Of a stretch of DNA of 64,000 nt, positions 15,982-23,787 are shown piece after piece. The stretch is from DAOUAT01 sp964551735 (lineage in GTDB: Bacteria; Chloroflexota; Anaerolineae; CG2-30-64-16), in the NCBI GenBank assembly GCA_964551735.1, contig CAZKEF010000005.1, positions 1-64,000 of the forward strand, written 5' to 3'. The position numbers and the translations under genes were made by a program. Position 1 is the stretch's first letter. Each line of letters opens with the position of its first letter. Under the pieces are notes generated by a model that saw only the letters and a list, made by a program, of their open reading frames with translations, made no database searches and had not been told where the DNA came from.

Positions 15982-16717
15982 CGCGAGCGGCGTTCACGAA
16001 CGCCTCGAAGATGCGTTGGGCATACATGTCACTGCGGAACATGCCCTCGGGATGCCATTGCACAGCCAGGGCAAAGGTCCGGGCAGGATGCTCGATCCCC
16101 TCAATCATCCCATCATCGGCCTGCGCGGTCACCACAAAGCCGTCGGCCACGCGCTTCAATGCCTGGTGGTGGAAGCTGTTGGTCACGATCTCGGTCGCGC
16201 CCAAGATTACTGCCAGTTGCGAGCCACCGGTGATCTGCACCCGGTGGGTGTAGCTTTCCCACGGTGTCTCGGCCAGCTTGTAATCGTGGCGGAGCGCCTG
16301 GGGGAGCTGTGCGGGCACGTCCTGGTAGAGGCTGCCGCCCGCGGCCACGTTGAACAGTTGGATGCCGCGACAAATGCCCAGGGTCGGCAGGTCAGCGGCC
16401 AATGCCCAGCGGGCCAACGTCAGCTCGGTCGCGTCGCGCGCAGCATCCACCTGGCCCAGGGCCGGGTGGGGCGCCTCACTGTAGTGCGTGGGGTCCACGT
16501 CAACCCCGCCGGCCAGGCACAGGCCGTCCAGCCGCTCGAAGATGGCCCGGAGGGCATCTTCGGGCAGGTGGAGAGGGATGATCATCGGCAGCGCGCCGCA
16601 TGCTGCCAGCGCCGCCGGGTAGTTGCCATTGAAACGATACGTGGGGGTCGCGACATATTCCTGGTCACTATAGGTGGCGGCCGGGATGCCGATCAGTGGA
16701 CGGTAGGCTGTGGGCAA
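15971..16717 (-). CDS. Class I glutamine amidotransferase, peptidase C26 (gamma-glutamyl-GABA hydrolase-like)
   Basis: 248 residues. Nucleophile Cys in GICRGIQLFN, oxyanion region CLAGGVDVDP, and catalytic His in QWHPEGMF match the C26 (PuuD-like) family, which hydrolyses gamma-glutamyl amide bonds. It starts with TTG at 16717, supported by AGGAGA 7 bp upstream. Cotranscription with glutamate racemase suggests a role in glutamate supply or gamma-glutamyl compound recycling, but the substrate is not shown by the sequence. Confidence 0.88.
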   Translation of the reverse strand: MPTAYRPLIGIPAATYSDQEYVATPTYRFNGNYPAALAACGALPMIIPLHLPEDALRAIFERLDGLCLAGGVDVDPTHYSEAPHPALGQVDAARDATELTLARWALAADLPTLGICRGIQLFNVAAGGSLYQDVPAQLPQALRHDYKLAETPWESYTHRVQITGGSQLAVILGATEIVTNSFHHQALKRVADGFVVTAQADDGMIEGIEHPARTFALAVQWHPEGMFRSDMYAQRIFEAFVNAARDGR

Positions 16718-16761
16718 GGTAGTCTCCTGGTTGCTAGCATTGCGACATGATGTCGTGCCGG

Positions 16762-16790
16762 ATTATAACCCGTTCGGCAAAGGGTGACAA
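16762..16790 (-). promoter_or_regulatory. Promoter of the C26-murI operon
   Basis: TTGTCA, 17 bp, TATAAT on the minus strand. A short palindrome (CGACATGATGTCG, 16742-16756) lies between promoter and start and could be an operator. Confidence 0.7.
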
Positions 16791-16965
16791 AAGGTGATTT
16801 GTGGGTTATAGTATCGCCGAGGATCTGGCAGTAGGAAACCTGATGACGCACGCGTTGCGATAATGACTTTGCTCCAGAGAAGTGCATTATGGGTGTCATT
16901 TTGAGTCACTCATCCCGCCGCGGCACGCTTTGCATGTGCCCGGCAAAAAACATGGCAAGAAGCTG

Positions 16966-17046
16966 GAGTCGAGGCTTAAGCCGGTCACTCTCTCTGAGCG
17001 TTAAACCGCCTGACCCTGAAAGAGGGCTGCGCACAGGCTCGATTCC
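16966..17046. repeat. Dispersed inverted repeat, family B (copy 2)
   Basis: GTCGAGGCTTAAGCCGGTCA on the left and AGGCTCGATTCC on the right with a longer, degenerate middle. It lies just before the DUF2723 gene and is open in that gene's frame, which creates a false N-terminal extension. Confidence 0.7.
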
Positions 17047-17107
17047 GTTTAGCCGACATGTCATAGGTAGCGACTCCAACCCAAACCTCTCGCGATGGCG
17101 TGGAAAA

Positions 17108-19072
17108 GTGAAGAATCCAGAACTGCTGGCGGGTGTTCTTTTACTATTCCTGTTTGCCGCGCTCTATCTGCTGACCCTGGATGATGGCCTCCGTGCTGGC
17201 GAGCTGGCCGGCGGCGATCTGATCACGCACCAATACGCGCAAGTGCAGGGTCGCATGAGCAATGCGCCCGGCTACCCGCTGTACACCATGGGCGGCTGGC
17301 TTTGGTTCCGTGTTGGTCGGCTGCTATTGGGGCCGGATAGCAACCCGATCCAGATCCTATCGTCCTATTCGATGTTCTGGGCGCTGTTGGCGTTGGGGTT
17401 GCTGTATGTGCTGATGCTGGAGGTGTTCAGGGGTTACAAACCCCTGCCTCAAACTGAAAAGCGGCCTCAGCCGCTTGGGTACAGGTTCAGCAGGGCCTTA
17501 TCGGGTTCAGCCGATGGATCTCCAACCGCTGAGCCGGCGTGGCTCATTGTATTCCTCGCCACAGCCTTCTACGGGCTCACCTACTTCTTCTGGTACTACG
17601 CGGTCACCACCGAGCAATACGCCTCTTCGGTCGCGTGGACGTTGGTCTTCATGTTGTTGGCCTTCCGCTGGGAGCGCCTGCGCCGCGACCGCTATCTGCT
17701 GGGGTTGGCGCTGTTGACCGGGGTCGGGCTGGCGCATCAGGTGACGGTGCTGGCCGTCCTGCCGCCGCTGCTGTGGGTCGTGCTCCGCGCGGAGCCGGGC
17801 CTGCTACGACGGCCCAAGCTGATGGCGACCGCGGTCGGGTTGGCGCTGCTGCCGCTGCTGAGCTACGCGTTCGTCTACATACGCGGCGCGCAGCATCCGG
17901 AGTGGCGCGGGGTCGGTGAGTGGGCCAGCACGTGGGAATGGTTTTGGCGTTTCATCTCCACCCAGCAGGGCCGCGATGAGTTGACCTGGCGGTTGCAGCC
18001 GTTCTTCACGCACGAGTTCCCCGCGCTGATCTGGCGCGAGCTGACCTGGCCGGGGCTGCTGGCGGGCCTGGCCGGGCTGGCCGTGCTGCGCGGCCGCCGC
18101 GGCCAGTTGATCTGGGGCACGGTCGCGATCTACCTGGGTTTCTGCTGGATTGATCGACTGGGGAACTGGTACCAGGTGATCATGCCGGTCTACGCGTTGC
18201 TGGCCCTGGGGATCGCGTGGCTGGCGGGGCGACTTGGGAACCGATCTGAATGCTTCTTCGACAGCCATCCTGAGCGCGCCGAAAGGTGGCGGCCCGGTGT
18301 GCGGGCCATCATCCTATTCGCCCTGGCCGCGCTGATGTTCTACCGCGGGATCACCGTCTACCCGCGTGCGGACAACAGCAACCGGCCCGATGACAACGGG
18401 TTGTTGCCGGCCTGGGCCATCCTGGCCGATGACCCGCCGACCGGCGCGATCTTGGTGGGCACGGCGGAGGAACTGCTGGCGCTGTCTTACGTCACGCAGA
18501 TCTGGGGCCAGCGGTCCGACCTGCAGCCTACCGCCTCGATCGGGGCGTCTGACATGCTGGTAGGTGAGGAAGTAGCCGTCACGGTGGCTGCGTTGCCGCT
18601 GCTGCCGGCCGAGGTAACCGCGAGCGTGCATTTCAACGCGCTGGGCCCAACCGTGATTATCATGCGCGGCGCGCCTCACACTGAGCTGCCGCCCGATTTG
18701 CCCGAGCCGGCCGTGCCCCACGATTTCGGTGACGGCATCCGTCTGCTGTCAACACGTGTGACGCGCCAGCCAGGGATCGGTCGGTGGGCCCTTGGACTCA
18801 CCTGGCAGGCGACGGCGCAACCAACGCGCGACTGGTCGGTTTCTGTCCGGCTCACCCAGGGTGGAACCGAGCTCGGTCAGACGGATGCGCGCCACCCCGT
18901 GGTTGGCGCTTATCCCACCACCCGTTGGACGCCCGGCGAGGTGGTGACCGACGCCTATAGCCTGGTGCTGCCACTGGACGTCGCTCCGGACGGCCTGACG
19001 GTGATCCTGTATCGCATGGCGGACGATGGCAGTTTCATTAATCTGGATGTTGCGCGCCTGTCGTTGCAGTAG
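17108..19072 (+). CDS. DUF2723 multi-span membrane protein
   Basis: About 654 residues from a GTG at 17108. The DUF2723 signature is clear near the N-terminus (GDLITHQYAQVQGRMSNAPGYPLY), followed by about ten hydrophobic helices and a soluble C-terminal domain (about 430-654). DUF2723 proteins resemble polyprenyl-dependent glycosyltransferases; activity is inferred from the family. Upstream in-frame codons derive from a dispersed repeat, so the longer start at 16889 is rejected. Two hydrophilic inserts in loops (17428-17535, and HPERAERW near 18270) look like repeat DNA captured in frame. The downstream hairpin at 19177 may end this transcript. Confidence 0.85.
   Translation: MKNPELLAGVLLLFLFAALYLLTLDDGLRAGELAGGDLITHQYAQVQGRMSNAPGYPLYTMGGWLWFRVGRLLLGPDSNPIQILSSYSMFWALLALGLLYVLMLEVFRGYKPLPQTEKRPQPLGYRFSRALSGSADGSPTAEPAWLIVFLATAFYGLTYFFWYYAVTTEQYASSVAWTLVFMLLAFRWERLRRDRYLLGLALLTGVGLAHQVTVLAVLPPLLWVVLRAEPGLLRRPKLMATAVGLALLPLLSYAFVYIRGAQHPEWRGVGEWASTWEWFWRFISTQQGRDELTWRLQPFFTHEFPALIWRELTWPGLLAGLAGLAVLRGRRGQLIWGTVAIYLGFCWIDRLGNWYQVIMPVYALLALGIAWLAGRLGNRSECFFDSHPERAERWRPGVRAIILFALAALMFYRGITVYPRADNSNRPDDNGLLPAWAILADDPPTGAILVGTAEELLALSYVTQIWGQRSDLQPTASIGASDMLVGEEVAVTVAALPLLPAEVTASVHFNALGPTVIIMRGAPHTELPPDLPEPAVPHDFGDGIRLLSTRVTRQPGIGRWALGLTWQATAQPTRDWSVSVRLTQGGTELGQTDARHPVVGAYPTTRWTPGEVVTDAYSLVLPLDVAPDGLTVILYRMADDGSFINLDVARLSLQ
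17428..17535. repeat. Repeat family C captured in frame in the DUF2723 gene
   Basis: Contains CAGGGGTTACAAACCCCTG and paired GCGGC..GCCGC segments; the same GGTTACAAACC core occurs in the intergenic repeat at 21501-21603. Confidence 0.6.
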
Positions 19073-19092
19073 GATCATGGCACTGCAGAACT

Positions 19093-19168
19093 GGAATCGA
19101 GGCTGTACGAAGCCTCTTTCAGGATCGGATTGTTGGTGGAGCAAGGAACCGGCTTAGGCCTCGATCCC
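19093..19168. repeat. Dispersed inverted repeat, family B (copy 3)
   Basis: GGAATCGAGGCT on the left, AACCGGCTTAGGCCTCGAT on the right, degenerate centre. Confidence 0.75.
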
Positions 19169-19176
19169 AGCTCTAC

Positions 19177-19212
19177 ATAAAAAGCCCTGCCGGACATCGA
19201 CAGGGCTCTTTC
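19177..19212. terminator. Bidirectional terminator between DUF2723 gene and rplI
   Basis: AGCCCTG/CAGGGCT stem, 11-nt loop. On the minus strand it is followed by TTTTTA (end of rplI); on the plus strand by CTTTCTT. Confidence 0.75.
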
Positions 19213-19244
19213 TTGTGATAGCAGTGGCTGCGCCAGGTCCGTGC

Positions 19245-19703
19245 TCAGGCCGGCTCGGTAGCGCGGTCAACGAAGATGAGCACGTTGGCGACCAGACCGG
19301 GGCCGACTTTTACCGTCGCCCGGTGCTGGCCCAATGTCTTAATGGGGTGTGGGATCTCGACCAGCTTGCGGTCAACCGGCTGGCCGATCGCCTTGGAAAG
19401 CGCCTCGGCGACATCGGCGTTGGTGATGGAGCCGTAAAGCCGTTCGCCCTCGCCGGAGCGCGCCTTGAACGTGATGGTTTGGCCGTCCAGGCGAGCTGCC
19501 AGGGTCTTTGCTTCGGCCGCTTTGCGCTCCTGTTTGCTGACCAACACTTCTTTGACGTGCTGCACCTGCTTCACGGCGCCTTCGGTGACTGATTGGGCGA
19601 GTTTGTTTGGGAACAGATAGTTCTGGGCGTAGCCTCCGGCTACGTCTTTGATTTCACCGGCACGCCCCAGGCCTTTGACATCTTTCAGTAGCAAAACGCG
19701 CAT
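19245..19703 (-). CDS. rplI: 50S ribosomal protein L9
   Basis: 152 residues. N-terminal rRNA-binding domain (MRVLLLKDVKGLGRAGEIKD, GYAQNYLFP), the long connecting helix, and the C-terminal domain (GERLYGSITNADVAEAL). ATG 19703 has a GGGAGG site; longer frames upstream run into the promoter. It is not in the usual rpsF-ssb-rpsR operon here and stands as a single gene. Confidence 0.97.
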   Translation of the reverse strand: MRVLLLKDVKGLGRAGEIKDVAGGYAQNYLFPNKLAQSVTEGAVKQVQHVKEVLVSKQERKAAEAKTLAARLDGQTITFKARSGEGERLYGSITNADVAEALSKAIGQPVDRKLVEIPHPIKTLGQHRATVKVGPGLVANVLIFVDRATEPA

Positions 19704-19733
19704 CTTCGCCTCCCTCATTGCTGTGTGGAGGCG

Positions 19734-19762
19734 ATTATACCATGTCTGCCCAGTATGCCCAA
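19734..19762 (-). promoter_or_regulatory. Promoter of rplI
   Basis: TTGGGC, 17 bp, TATAAT on the minus strand, 31 bp before the start codon. Confidence 0.65.
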
Positions 19763-19808
19763 CGTCGCGCATATCATGTGCACAGACTCACTGAAATCCA
19801 AACGCCGC

Positions 19809-19997
19809 TTAGCCGGCCATCGCGCCGTGGTAATACCGCCAATCGGGGTCGTGATAGTCCGGATGCATCACCGCGCGCGCGGCCTCCTCATGGGCTGTGC
19901 CATTGGGTTGCGGTTCAGCAGGGCCGAAGCTGGCTTTCACGGTGCGGCCGCGCTGTTCGGACGCATAGGCCGTCGGGGCTGATTCGTGAGAAGTCAT
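19809..19997 (-). CDS. Small hypothetical protein
   Basis: 62 residues, hydrophilic, with PDYHDPDWRYY near the C-terminus; no family recognised. GGAGG stands 6 bp before ATG 19997, and the gene follows a structured leader with its own promoter about 230 bp upstream. The strong ribosome site is the main reason to call it. Residue order suggests a disordered N-terminal half and a short aromatic motif. Confidence 0.6.
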   Translation of the reverse strand: MTSHESAPTAYASEQRGRTVKASFGPAEPQPNGTAHEEAARAVMHPDYHDPDWRYYHGAMAG

Positions 19998-20035
19998 GAT
20001 GTCCTCCAAAACGTGATACATCTGCTGAGATCAAG

Positions 20036-20122
20036 AAGCGGGGCCTCCCGTTTGGAAGGCCCCGCTTACGTGCCACCAAGATCCTCATTGACCTGTGCCT
20101 GCGCTACTCTCCTCCAAACGGG
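20036..20122 (-). ncRNA. Structured leader RNA with loop-to-upstream pairing
   Basis: An 11-bp perfect hairpin (20036-20046 with 20057-20067) has a 10-nt loop that, on the minus-strand transcript, reads TCCAAACGGG. It is fully complementary to CCCGTTTGGA at 20113-20122, upstream in the same transcript. A second hairpin (CGCTCCTT/AAGGAGCG, 20127-20148) precedes it. This permits a pseudoknot or an attenuator-like switch ahead of the 62-residue gene. Confidence 0.5.
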
Positions 20123-20187
20123 ATGCGCTCCTTGTCTCCAAGGAGCGTGATAAGCGACAGGACAATCAGGACGGTTGACTGGTTCAT
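20104..20187 (-). CDS. 27-residue putative leader or membrane peptide
   Basis: An ATG-initiated frame with a hydrophobic N-terminal half (STVLIVLSLITLL) and a charged end (GDKERIPFGGE). It lies inside the structured leader, and its last sense codons contain the sequence that can pair with the downstream hairpin loop. No good ribosome site is visible. It could be a leader peptide, a type-I-toxin-like peptide, or chance. Confidence 0.35.
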   Translation of the reverse strand: MNQSTVLIVLSLITLLGDKERIPFGGE

Positions 20188-20224
20188 GGCTTGGTTTCTG
20201 GCTCTCAAAAGCAACGTGATGCGC

Positions 20225-20254
20225 AAAATATCACACTCTGTCTCTGTCTGTCAA
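20225..20254 (-). promoter_or_regulatory. Promoter of the structured leader
   Basis: A perfect TTGACA (minus strand, 20254-20249) and TATTTT at 18 bp spacing (20230-20225). Confidence 0.55.
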
Positions 20255-20318
20255 ATCGACTATTGCATTGATGCCCAAGTCACTGGATTTTTAAGGTTAT
20301 CGGTGGTATGATGAATCC

Positions 20319-21446
20319 ATGTCCGCCCCGCTGACCGTTTGGCTTCTGAACCCCTATCACACCGGCTCGCATTGCGCATGGGCCGAGGGCTACGCCGCGC
20401 ACAGCAGACACCGGGTGCAGGTGTTGGCTATGCCGGGCCAGTTCTGGAAATGGCGGATGCACGGCGGCGCGTTGGAGCTGGCTGCCCAGGCGCAGGCACG
20501 GCTGGCGGCCGGCGAGCGGCCTGACCTGCTGGTGGCGACCAGCATGACCAACCTGCCTGCGTTCCTGGCATTGACGCGGCCTGCGCTGGCCCCGACCCCG
20601 GTCGTGCTCTACATGCATGAGAACCAGCTCACCTACCCGCCCTCGCCCGGGACCAAGCGCGACCTGGCTTTCGGCATGATCCAGCACCTCTCCATGCTGG
20701 CGGCTGATCGGGTGTGCTTCAACTCCGCCTATCACCTGCGCTCCTGGTTCGATGAAGCCCCGCGGCTGCTGAAGCATTTTCCCGATTACACCCACCTGGA
20801 GACAATCGAGGTCGCCCGCGACCGGTCGCAGGTGTTGCCCGTAGGGTGTGATCTGCGCCGGCTCGATCTGGCGCGACCGGCCCGTTCTGTGTCCGACCGT
20901 TCTGGGCCGCCGCTGATTTTGTGGAACCAGCGCTGGGAGTATGACAAGGCGCCAGAGACGATGTTGGCAGCGCTGTACGCCCTGGCCGATGAGGGCCTGC
21001 CGTTCCGGGTGGCGCTGGCGGGCAAGAATTCTCGGGTCGCGCCCGCTGAGTTTGCGACTGCCCAGGCGCGGTTGGGCGATCGGCTGGTCCACCTCGGTTA
21101 CGCCGCCAGCGAGGCGGACTACACGCGGCTGCTGTGGTCGGCCGATGTCGTACTCAGCACCGCCATTCACGAGTTTTTCGGCGTGAGCACGGTCGAGGCG
21201 ATCTACTGCGGCGCGCGGCCGGTGCTGCCCAATCGGCTGAGCTATCCAGAGCTGCTGCCGCCGGGCGCGTATGCCTCTTGTTTGTATGATGATTTCCCGG
21301 GGCTGTTGGCGCGCTTACGCAGGGCCCTGGCGGATCCGCACAGCGATCCGGCCTGGCAGAGCCATGTGGCGCAGTTCGATTGGCATGTCCAGGCGTTGGT
21401 TTATGATGAGCTGTTGGGCAGTGTGTCGTTGTCGGGGAAAATGTGA
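20319..21446 (+). CDS. DUF3524 glycosyltransferase (tRNA-queuosine mannosyltransferase-like)
   Basis: 375 residues. The N-terminus (NPYHTGSHCAWAEGYAAHS, MPGQFWKWRMHGGALELA, MHENQLTYP) is the DUF3524 signature, and the C-terminal half has a GT-B donor site (HEFFGVSTVEAIYCGARPVLPN). The family includes animal GTDC1/QTMAN, which mannosylates queuosine in tRNA-Asp. For the bacterial protein that activity is an inference. No queuosine gene is nearby. A TATGAT box at 20307-20312 would start transcription almost at the ATG, so the mRNA may be leaderless. Confidence 0.85.
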   Translation: MSAPLTVWLLNPYHTGSHCAWAEGYAAHSRHRVQVLAMPGQFWKWRMHGGALELAAQAQARLAAGERPDLLVATSMTNLPAFLALTRPALAPTPVVLYMHENQLTYPPSPGTKRDLAFGMIQHLSMLAADRVCFNSAYHLRSWFDEAPRLLKHFPDYTHLETIEVARDRSQVLPVGCDLRRLDLARPARSVSDRSGPPLILWNQRWEYDKAPETMLAALYALADEGLPFRVALAGKNSRVAPAEFATAQARLGDRLVHLGYAASEADYTRLLWSADVVLSTAIHEFFGVSTVEAIYCGARPVLPNRLSYPELLPPGAYASCLYDDFPGLLARLRRALADPHSDPAWQSHVAQFDWHVQALVYDELLGSVSLSGKM

Positions 21447-21500
21447 GCGATACTTGTCTCGGACGTCCGCCGTGGGTTGTCTTCAGGGATGCTGCGCGAA

Positions 21501-21603
21501 AACCCGCCGGCTCAGCAGGTGAAAACCGGTGGAGACCGGCAGGTTGGGCGTCGTGGTTATCAGCCGGTTACAAACCGGCTCCCATCTTCTGAGCCGGTCG
21601 GCT
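21501..21603. repeat. Dispersed repeat, family C
   Basis: Includes AGCCGGTTACAAACCGGCT and GAGCCGGTCGGCTTTAGCC, several overlapping inverted repeats between convergent genes. Confidence 0.65.
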
Positions 21604-21963
21604 TTAGCCACTGGCAGGGCCGACGGCCAGCGCGTCGAGGATGACCGAGTCTTCCGCCTGAACACCGCGCGCACCGTGGCTCAGCGCGAACTCCACCAGC
21701 TGGCCTACGCGGGGACACGGCTGGTCGGGCGCCAGCCCCGATTTGTGCAGAAACACCTCGGCGCCCTGGGTGGATGTGATGAAGCCGTAACCCCGGGCGC
21801 GGCTGAACCACTTCACCAGCCCGCGCTGGCGTCCCGGCCCCGGCGCCAGGCGCTGACACATGGGGCAACGTTCGGGGTCGGAGACTGCGCTGTCAGAGGC
21901 TGGGGCTGGCCAAATGAAGGGCGTGCCGCATTCTGTACACCGGATGATGTGATCGGGGGACAT
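21604..21963 (-). CDS. Zinc-ribbon plus cold-shock domain protein
   Basis: About 119 residues from ATG 21963 (21999 possible). An N-terminal zinc ribbon (RCTECGTPF ... CPMCQRL) is followed by a cold-shock domain with the RNP1-like GYGFIT motif (GLVKWFSRARGYGFI, AEVFLHKSGL). It probably binds single-stranded RNA or DNA. The zinc ribbon plus CSD layout is known from uncharacterised bacterial proteins. The reading frame is divergent from tRNA-Cys, whose promoter lies just upstream. Confidence 0.85.
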   Translation of the reverse strand: MSPDHIIRCTECGTPFIWPAPASDSAVSDPERCPMCQRLAPGPGRQRGLVKWFSRARGYGFITSTQGAEVFLHKSGLAPDQPCPRVGQLVEFALSHGARGVQAEDSVILDALAVGPASG

Positions 21964-21992
21964 ATGACTCGTCCGAGGGCAGGGACCCGGTT

Positions 21993-22021
21993 TTGACAAG
22001 TCCCGCCCGTTACGTTACAAT
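21993..22021 (+). promoter_or_regulatory. Promoter of tRNA-Cys
   Basis: Perfect TTGACA, 17 bp, TACAAT; the tRNA begins 13 bp downstream. Confidence 0.85.
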
Positions 22022-22033
22022 GGTCCCATTAAC

Positions 22034-22104
22034 GGCGACGTAGCCAAGTGGCAAGGCAGAGGTCTGCAAAACCTCGATCGCGGGTTCAAATCCCGCCGTC
22101 GCCT
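22034..22104 (+). tRNA. tRNA-Cys (GCA)
   Basis: 71 nt. Acceptor stem GGCGACG/CGTCGCC, D arm with GCCAAGTGGC, anticodon stem GAGGT/ACCTC with loop CTGCAAA (anticodon GCA), T arm with GGTTCAAATCC, discriminator T. CCA is not encoded. Confidence 0.97.
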
Positions 22105-22112
22105 TTGAGACG

Positions 22113-22143
22113 ACCCGAAGGGTGCACTACCCTTCGGGTTTTT
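22113..22143. terminator. Terminator shared by tRNA-Cys and the SRPBCC-PDZ-DinB gene
   Basis: Perfect 11-bp stem ACCCGAAGGGT/ACCCTTCGGGT, 5-nt loop, then TTTTTA on the plus strand. Confidence 0.85.
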
Positions 22144-23377
22144 ATTGCCTCACTGCGGCGATAGCAGCCCTGATCTGCGCTGTGTGCTCGTGCAGATGCT
22201 CTATGGTCTGCGCCAGCAGATCGCGGCCCAAGCGCCAGTAGGTGCCCCTGTGTGCCACAAACGCCGGCGGTAGCAATGCCAACATCCCCACCGTCTCCGT
22301 CTGGCTGCGCTTCAGCAGCTCCAACATGGCCTCGATGGTCGGATACATGCCCGTGAGCGCCGCAATGCGGGCCGGCACGTTGGTCGGGTTCTCGTAACGG
22401 TCGGACCACCGCTCGTCGTCGTTGATCAGGTCGGTGATCCAGGTCTGGGTCTCGCGCTCGGCCAGGATGAAGTGCGCCACCACTTCCAAAGCGCTCCACT
22501 CATTCGGCGCGGGCCGTTGGGCTGCCTCCTCCTCTGAGACCCCCTCGAAACACCCGGTCAGCTCCGAGGCTATCTTAAGGTTGAACGCCTGGACTGCCTC
22601 TGCCAGGGCCGGCGGCGTGGCTGGCACATCGGGGAGGGGGCGGGGTGAGAGAGCCATGTCCACAGCCAGCTGCTCTGCGCCCCGATAGAAGACGACCTCG
22701 ACTACGTCGCCGGCTTGACGGCTTTGCAGCGCGGTGGTGATCTCTGGCCAGTTTGTCGCCGGTCTGCCACCGATGCTGACCAGCACATCGTCTTTTTGCA
22801 GGCCGGCCCGCTGCGCGCCCATGCCTTCCACCGCGCTGGCAACTCGGGTGCCCTCGGCCACCGGCACGCCCAGCCGGGCCGCGATCTCTGCGTTGAAATC
22901 ATCCAATATGATGCCCAGCATGGGCCGGCGGGTGAAGCGGAGGTCGCGGCCGGTCTCCAGCACGGATTGGAGGTTCTCCATACCGCTCTGCCAGCCCCTG
23001 GCCGCCTCGTCGCGCGTTTTGACCCATTCGGGGCCATCGCCCAGCCCCGCGTGGGTCAGCGTGATCGCCGTGCCCTGGCTGTTTGCCTCTAGCCGCACTT
23101 CTATCCGGGTCTCGGCCGGTTCGCCTCTACCTTGCCAGGTGAAAGCCACCAGCCGATCCTGCTCCAAGGCTGTGAACGCGCCGCTGGCGTAGAAGCCGTT
23201 GTTCCACCAGAAACAGCAGCGTCCGCCGATGCGCGCGTCCGCCGTGGCGCCGTCGCAGAGCCACTCGCGCAGCGCGACCGACCGCGTGAACGCGCGATAA
23301 GCCTCTGCGGGCGCTGCTTTAACCATGCAGCGGAACTCAAGAGTATTCACGATTATCGGCTTCTCCTGGATATTCAT
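22142..23377 (-). CDS. SRPBCC (AHSA1-like) - PDZ - DinB fusion protein
   Basis: About 411 residues. Residues 5-145 are an AHSA1-like START domain (VKAAPAEAYRAFTRSVALREWLC, GWQSGMENLQSVLETG). A PDZ domain follows at about 155-245 (PMLGIILDD, GAQRAGLQKDDVLVSIGG), then a DinB-like four-helix domain at about 260-410 (NEWSALEVVAHFILAERE, HEHTAQIRAAI). Each domain is common; this order is not one I recognise. The A of ATG 23377 is also the discriminator base of tRNA-Leu, and there is no ribosome site, so the mRNA may be freed by tRNA 3' processing. Substrate is unknown. Confidence 0.85.
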   Translation of the reverse strand: MNIQEKPIIVNTLEFRCMVKAAPAEAYRAFTRSVALREWLCDGATADARIGGRCCFWWNNGFYASGAFTALEQDRLVAFTWQGRGEPAETRIEVRLEANSQGTAITLTHAGLGDGPEWVKTRDEAARGWQSGMENLQSVLETGRDLRFTRRPMLGIILDDFNAEIAARLGVPVAEGTRVASAVEGMGAQRAGLQKDDVLVSIGGRPATNWPEITTALQSRQAGDVVEVVFYRGAEQLAVDMALSPRPLPDVPATPPALAEAVQAFNLKIASELTGCFEGVSEEEAAQRPAPNEWSALEVVAHFILAERETQTWITDLINDDERWSDRYENPTNVPARIAALTGMYPTIEAMLELLKRSQTETVGMLALLPPAFVAHRGTYWRLGRDLLAQTIEHLHEHTAQIRAAIAAVRQ

Positions 23378-23425
23378 AGGGCGGGTGGGACTCGAACCCA
23401 CAAGGTCTCACGACCGGCAGATTTT

Positions 23426-23787
23426 CATGCTACTATGGCTTTCGCCACCCTCATCGAGGTTTGTAGCCTGGACTTTCCCTTAACCGTAGCGGCCCAACCG
23501 TAGGTTTCGACCGTCAAGTCTCTACACCTTCCTGTTGCCCCCCCGATAATTGTCAGTCAAAGCATGACAATTCGGGCAGAGGAGTTTGGTTAAGGATTGG
23601 CTCTGACAGCCTCTATCAATTGCTCGTCCGTGTATCGTCTGGCTCTCACAGATTGCCTCAATTGAGGAGTTTGTCAATTGCCATCCCGGCAACAAGCTTG
23701 GCTCGGGGTTGCCATCACGCGTCGTGGTCAGGGTTCCCCGACTTTGGCCGAATTCACCGAGGGCGTTTCCAACCCTGGTGCTCACGC
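23426..23787 (-). mobile_element. Group I intron (IC3-like) in tRNA-Leu(UAA)
   Basis: 362 bp, following a 5' exon ending in U and ending in G. Conserved core boxes can be read on the minus strand: box Q GGCAACCCCGAGCCAA (near 23698-23714), box R GGTGTAGAGACTTGACGG (23511-23528), and box S AAGGGAAAGTCCAG (23468-23481). These are nearly the same as in cyanobacterial and plastid tRNA-Leu introns. The segment between Q and R, expected to form P6, is expanded by an endonuclease relic. Self-splicing is expected from the intact core but not shown. Confidence 0.9.
23522..23665 (-). pseudogene. HNH homing endonuclease relic inside the intron
   Basis: The frame ends in LLCPNCHALTDNYRGGN, the typical C-terminal Cys-x2-Cys-His end of HNH endonucleases. 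Preceding residues (IHGRAIDRGCQSQSLTK) look like a decayed version of the usual IDGN..NN..NL segment. The catalytic first His-Asn half is missing, and upstream codons are intron core sequence, so the enzyme is dead. Confidence 0.75.

Noticed and set aside
16889..17107. N-terminal extension of the DUF2723 protein
   Set aside because: It is made of a dispersed repeat, is rich in Arg/Ser, and the family begins at KNPELLAG.
23522..23785. Full-length 87-residue gene inside the tRNA-Leu intron
   Set aside because: Most of the frame is intron core sequence; only the last part resembles an HNH enzyme, so it is listed as a relic.
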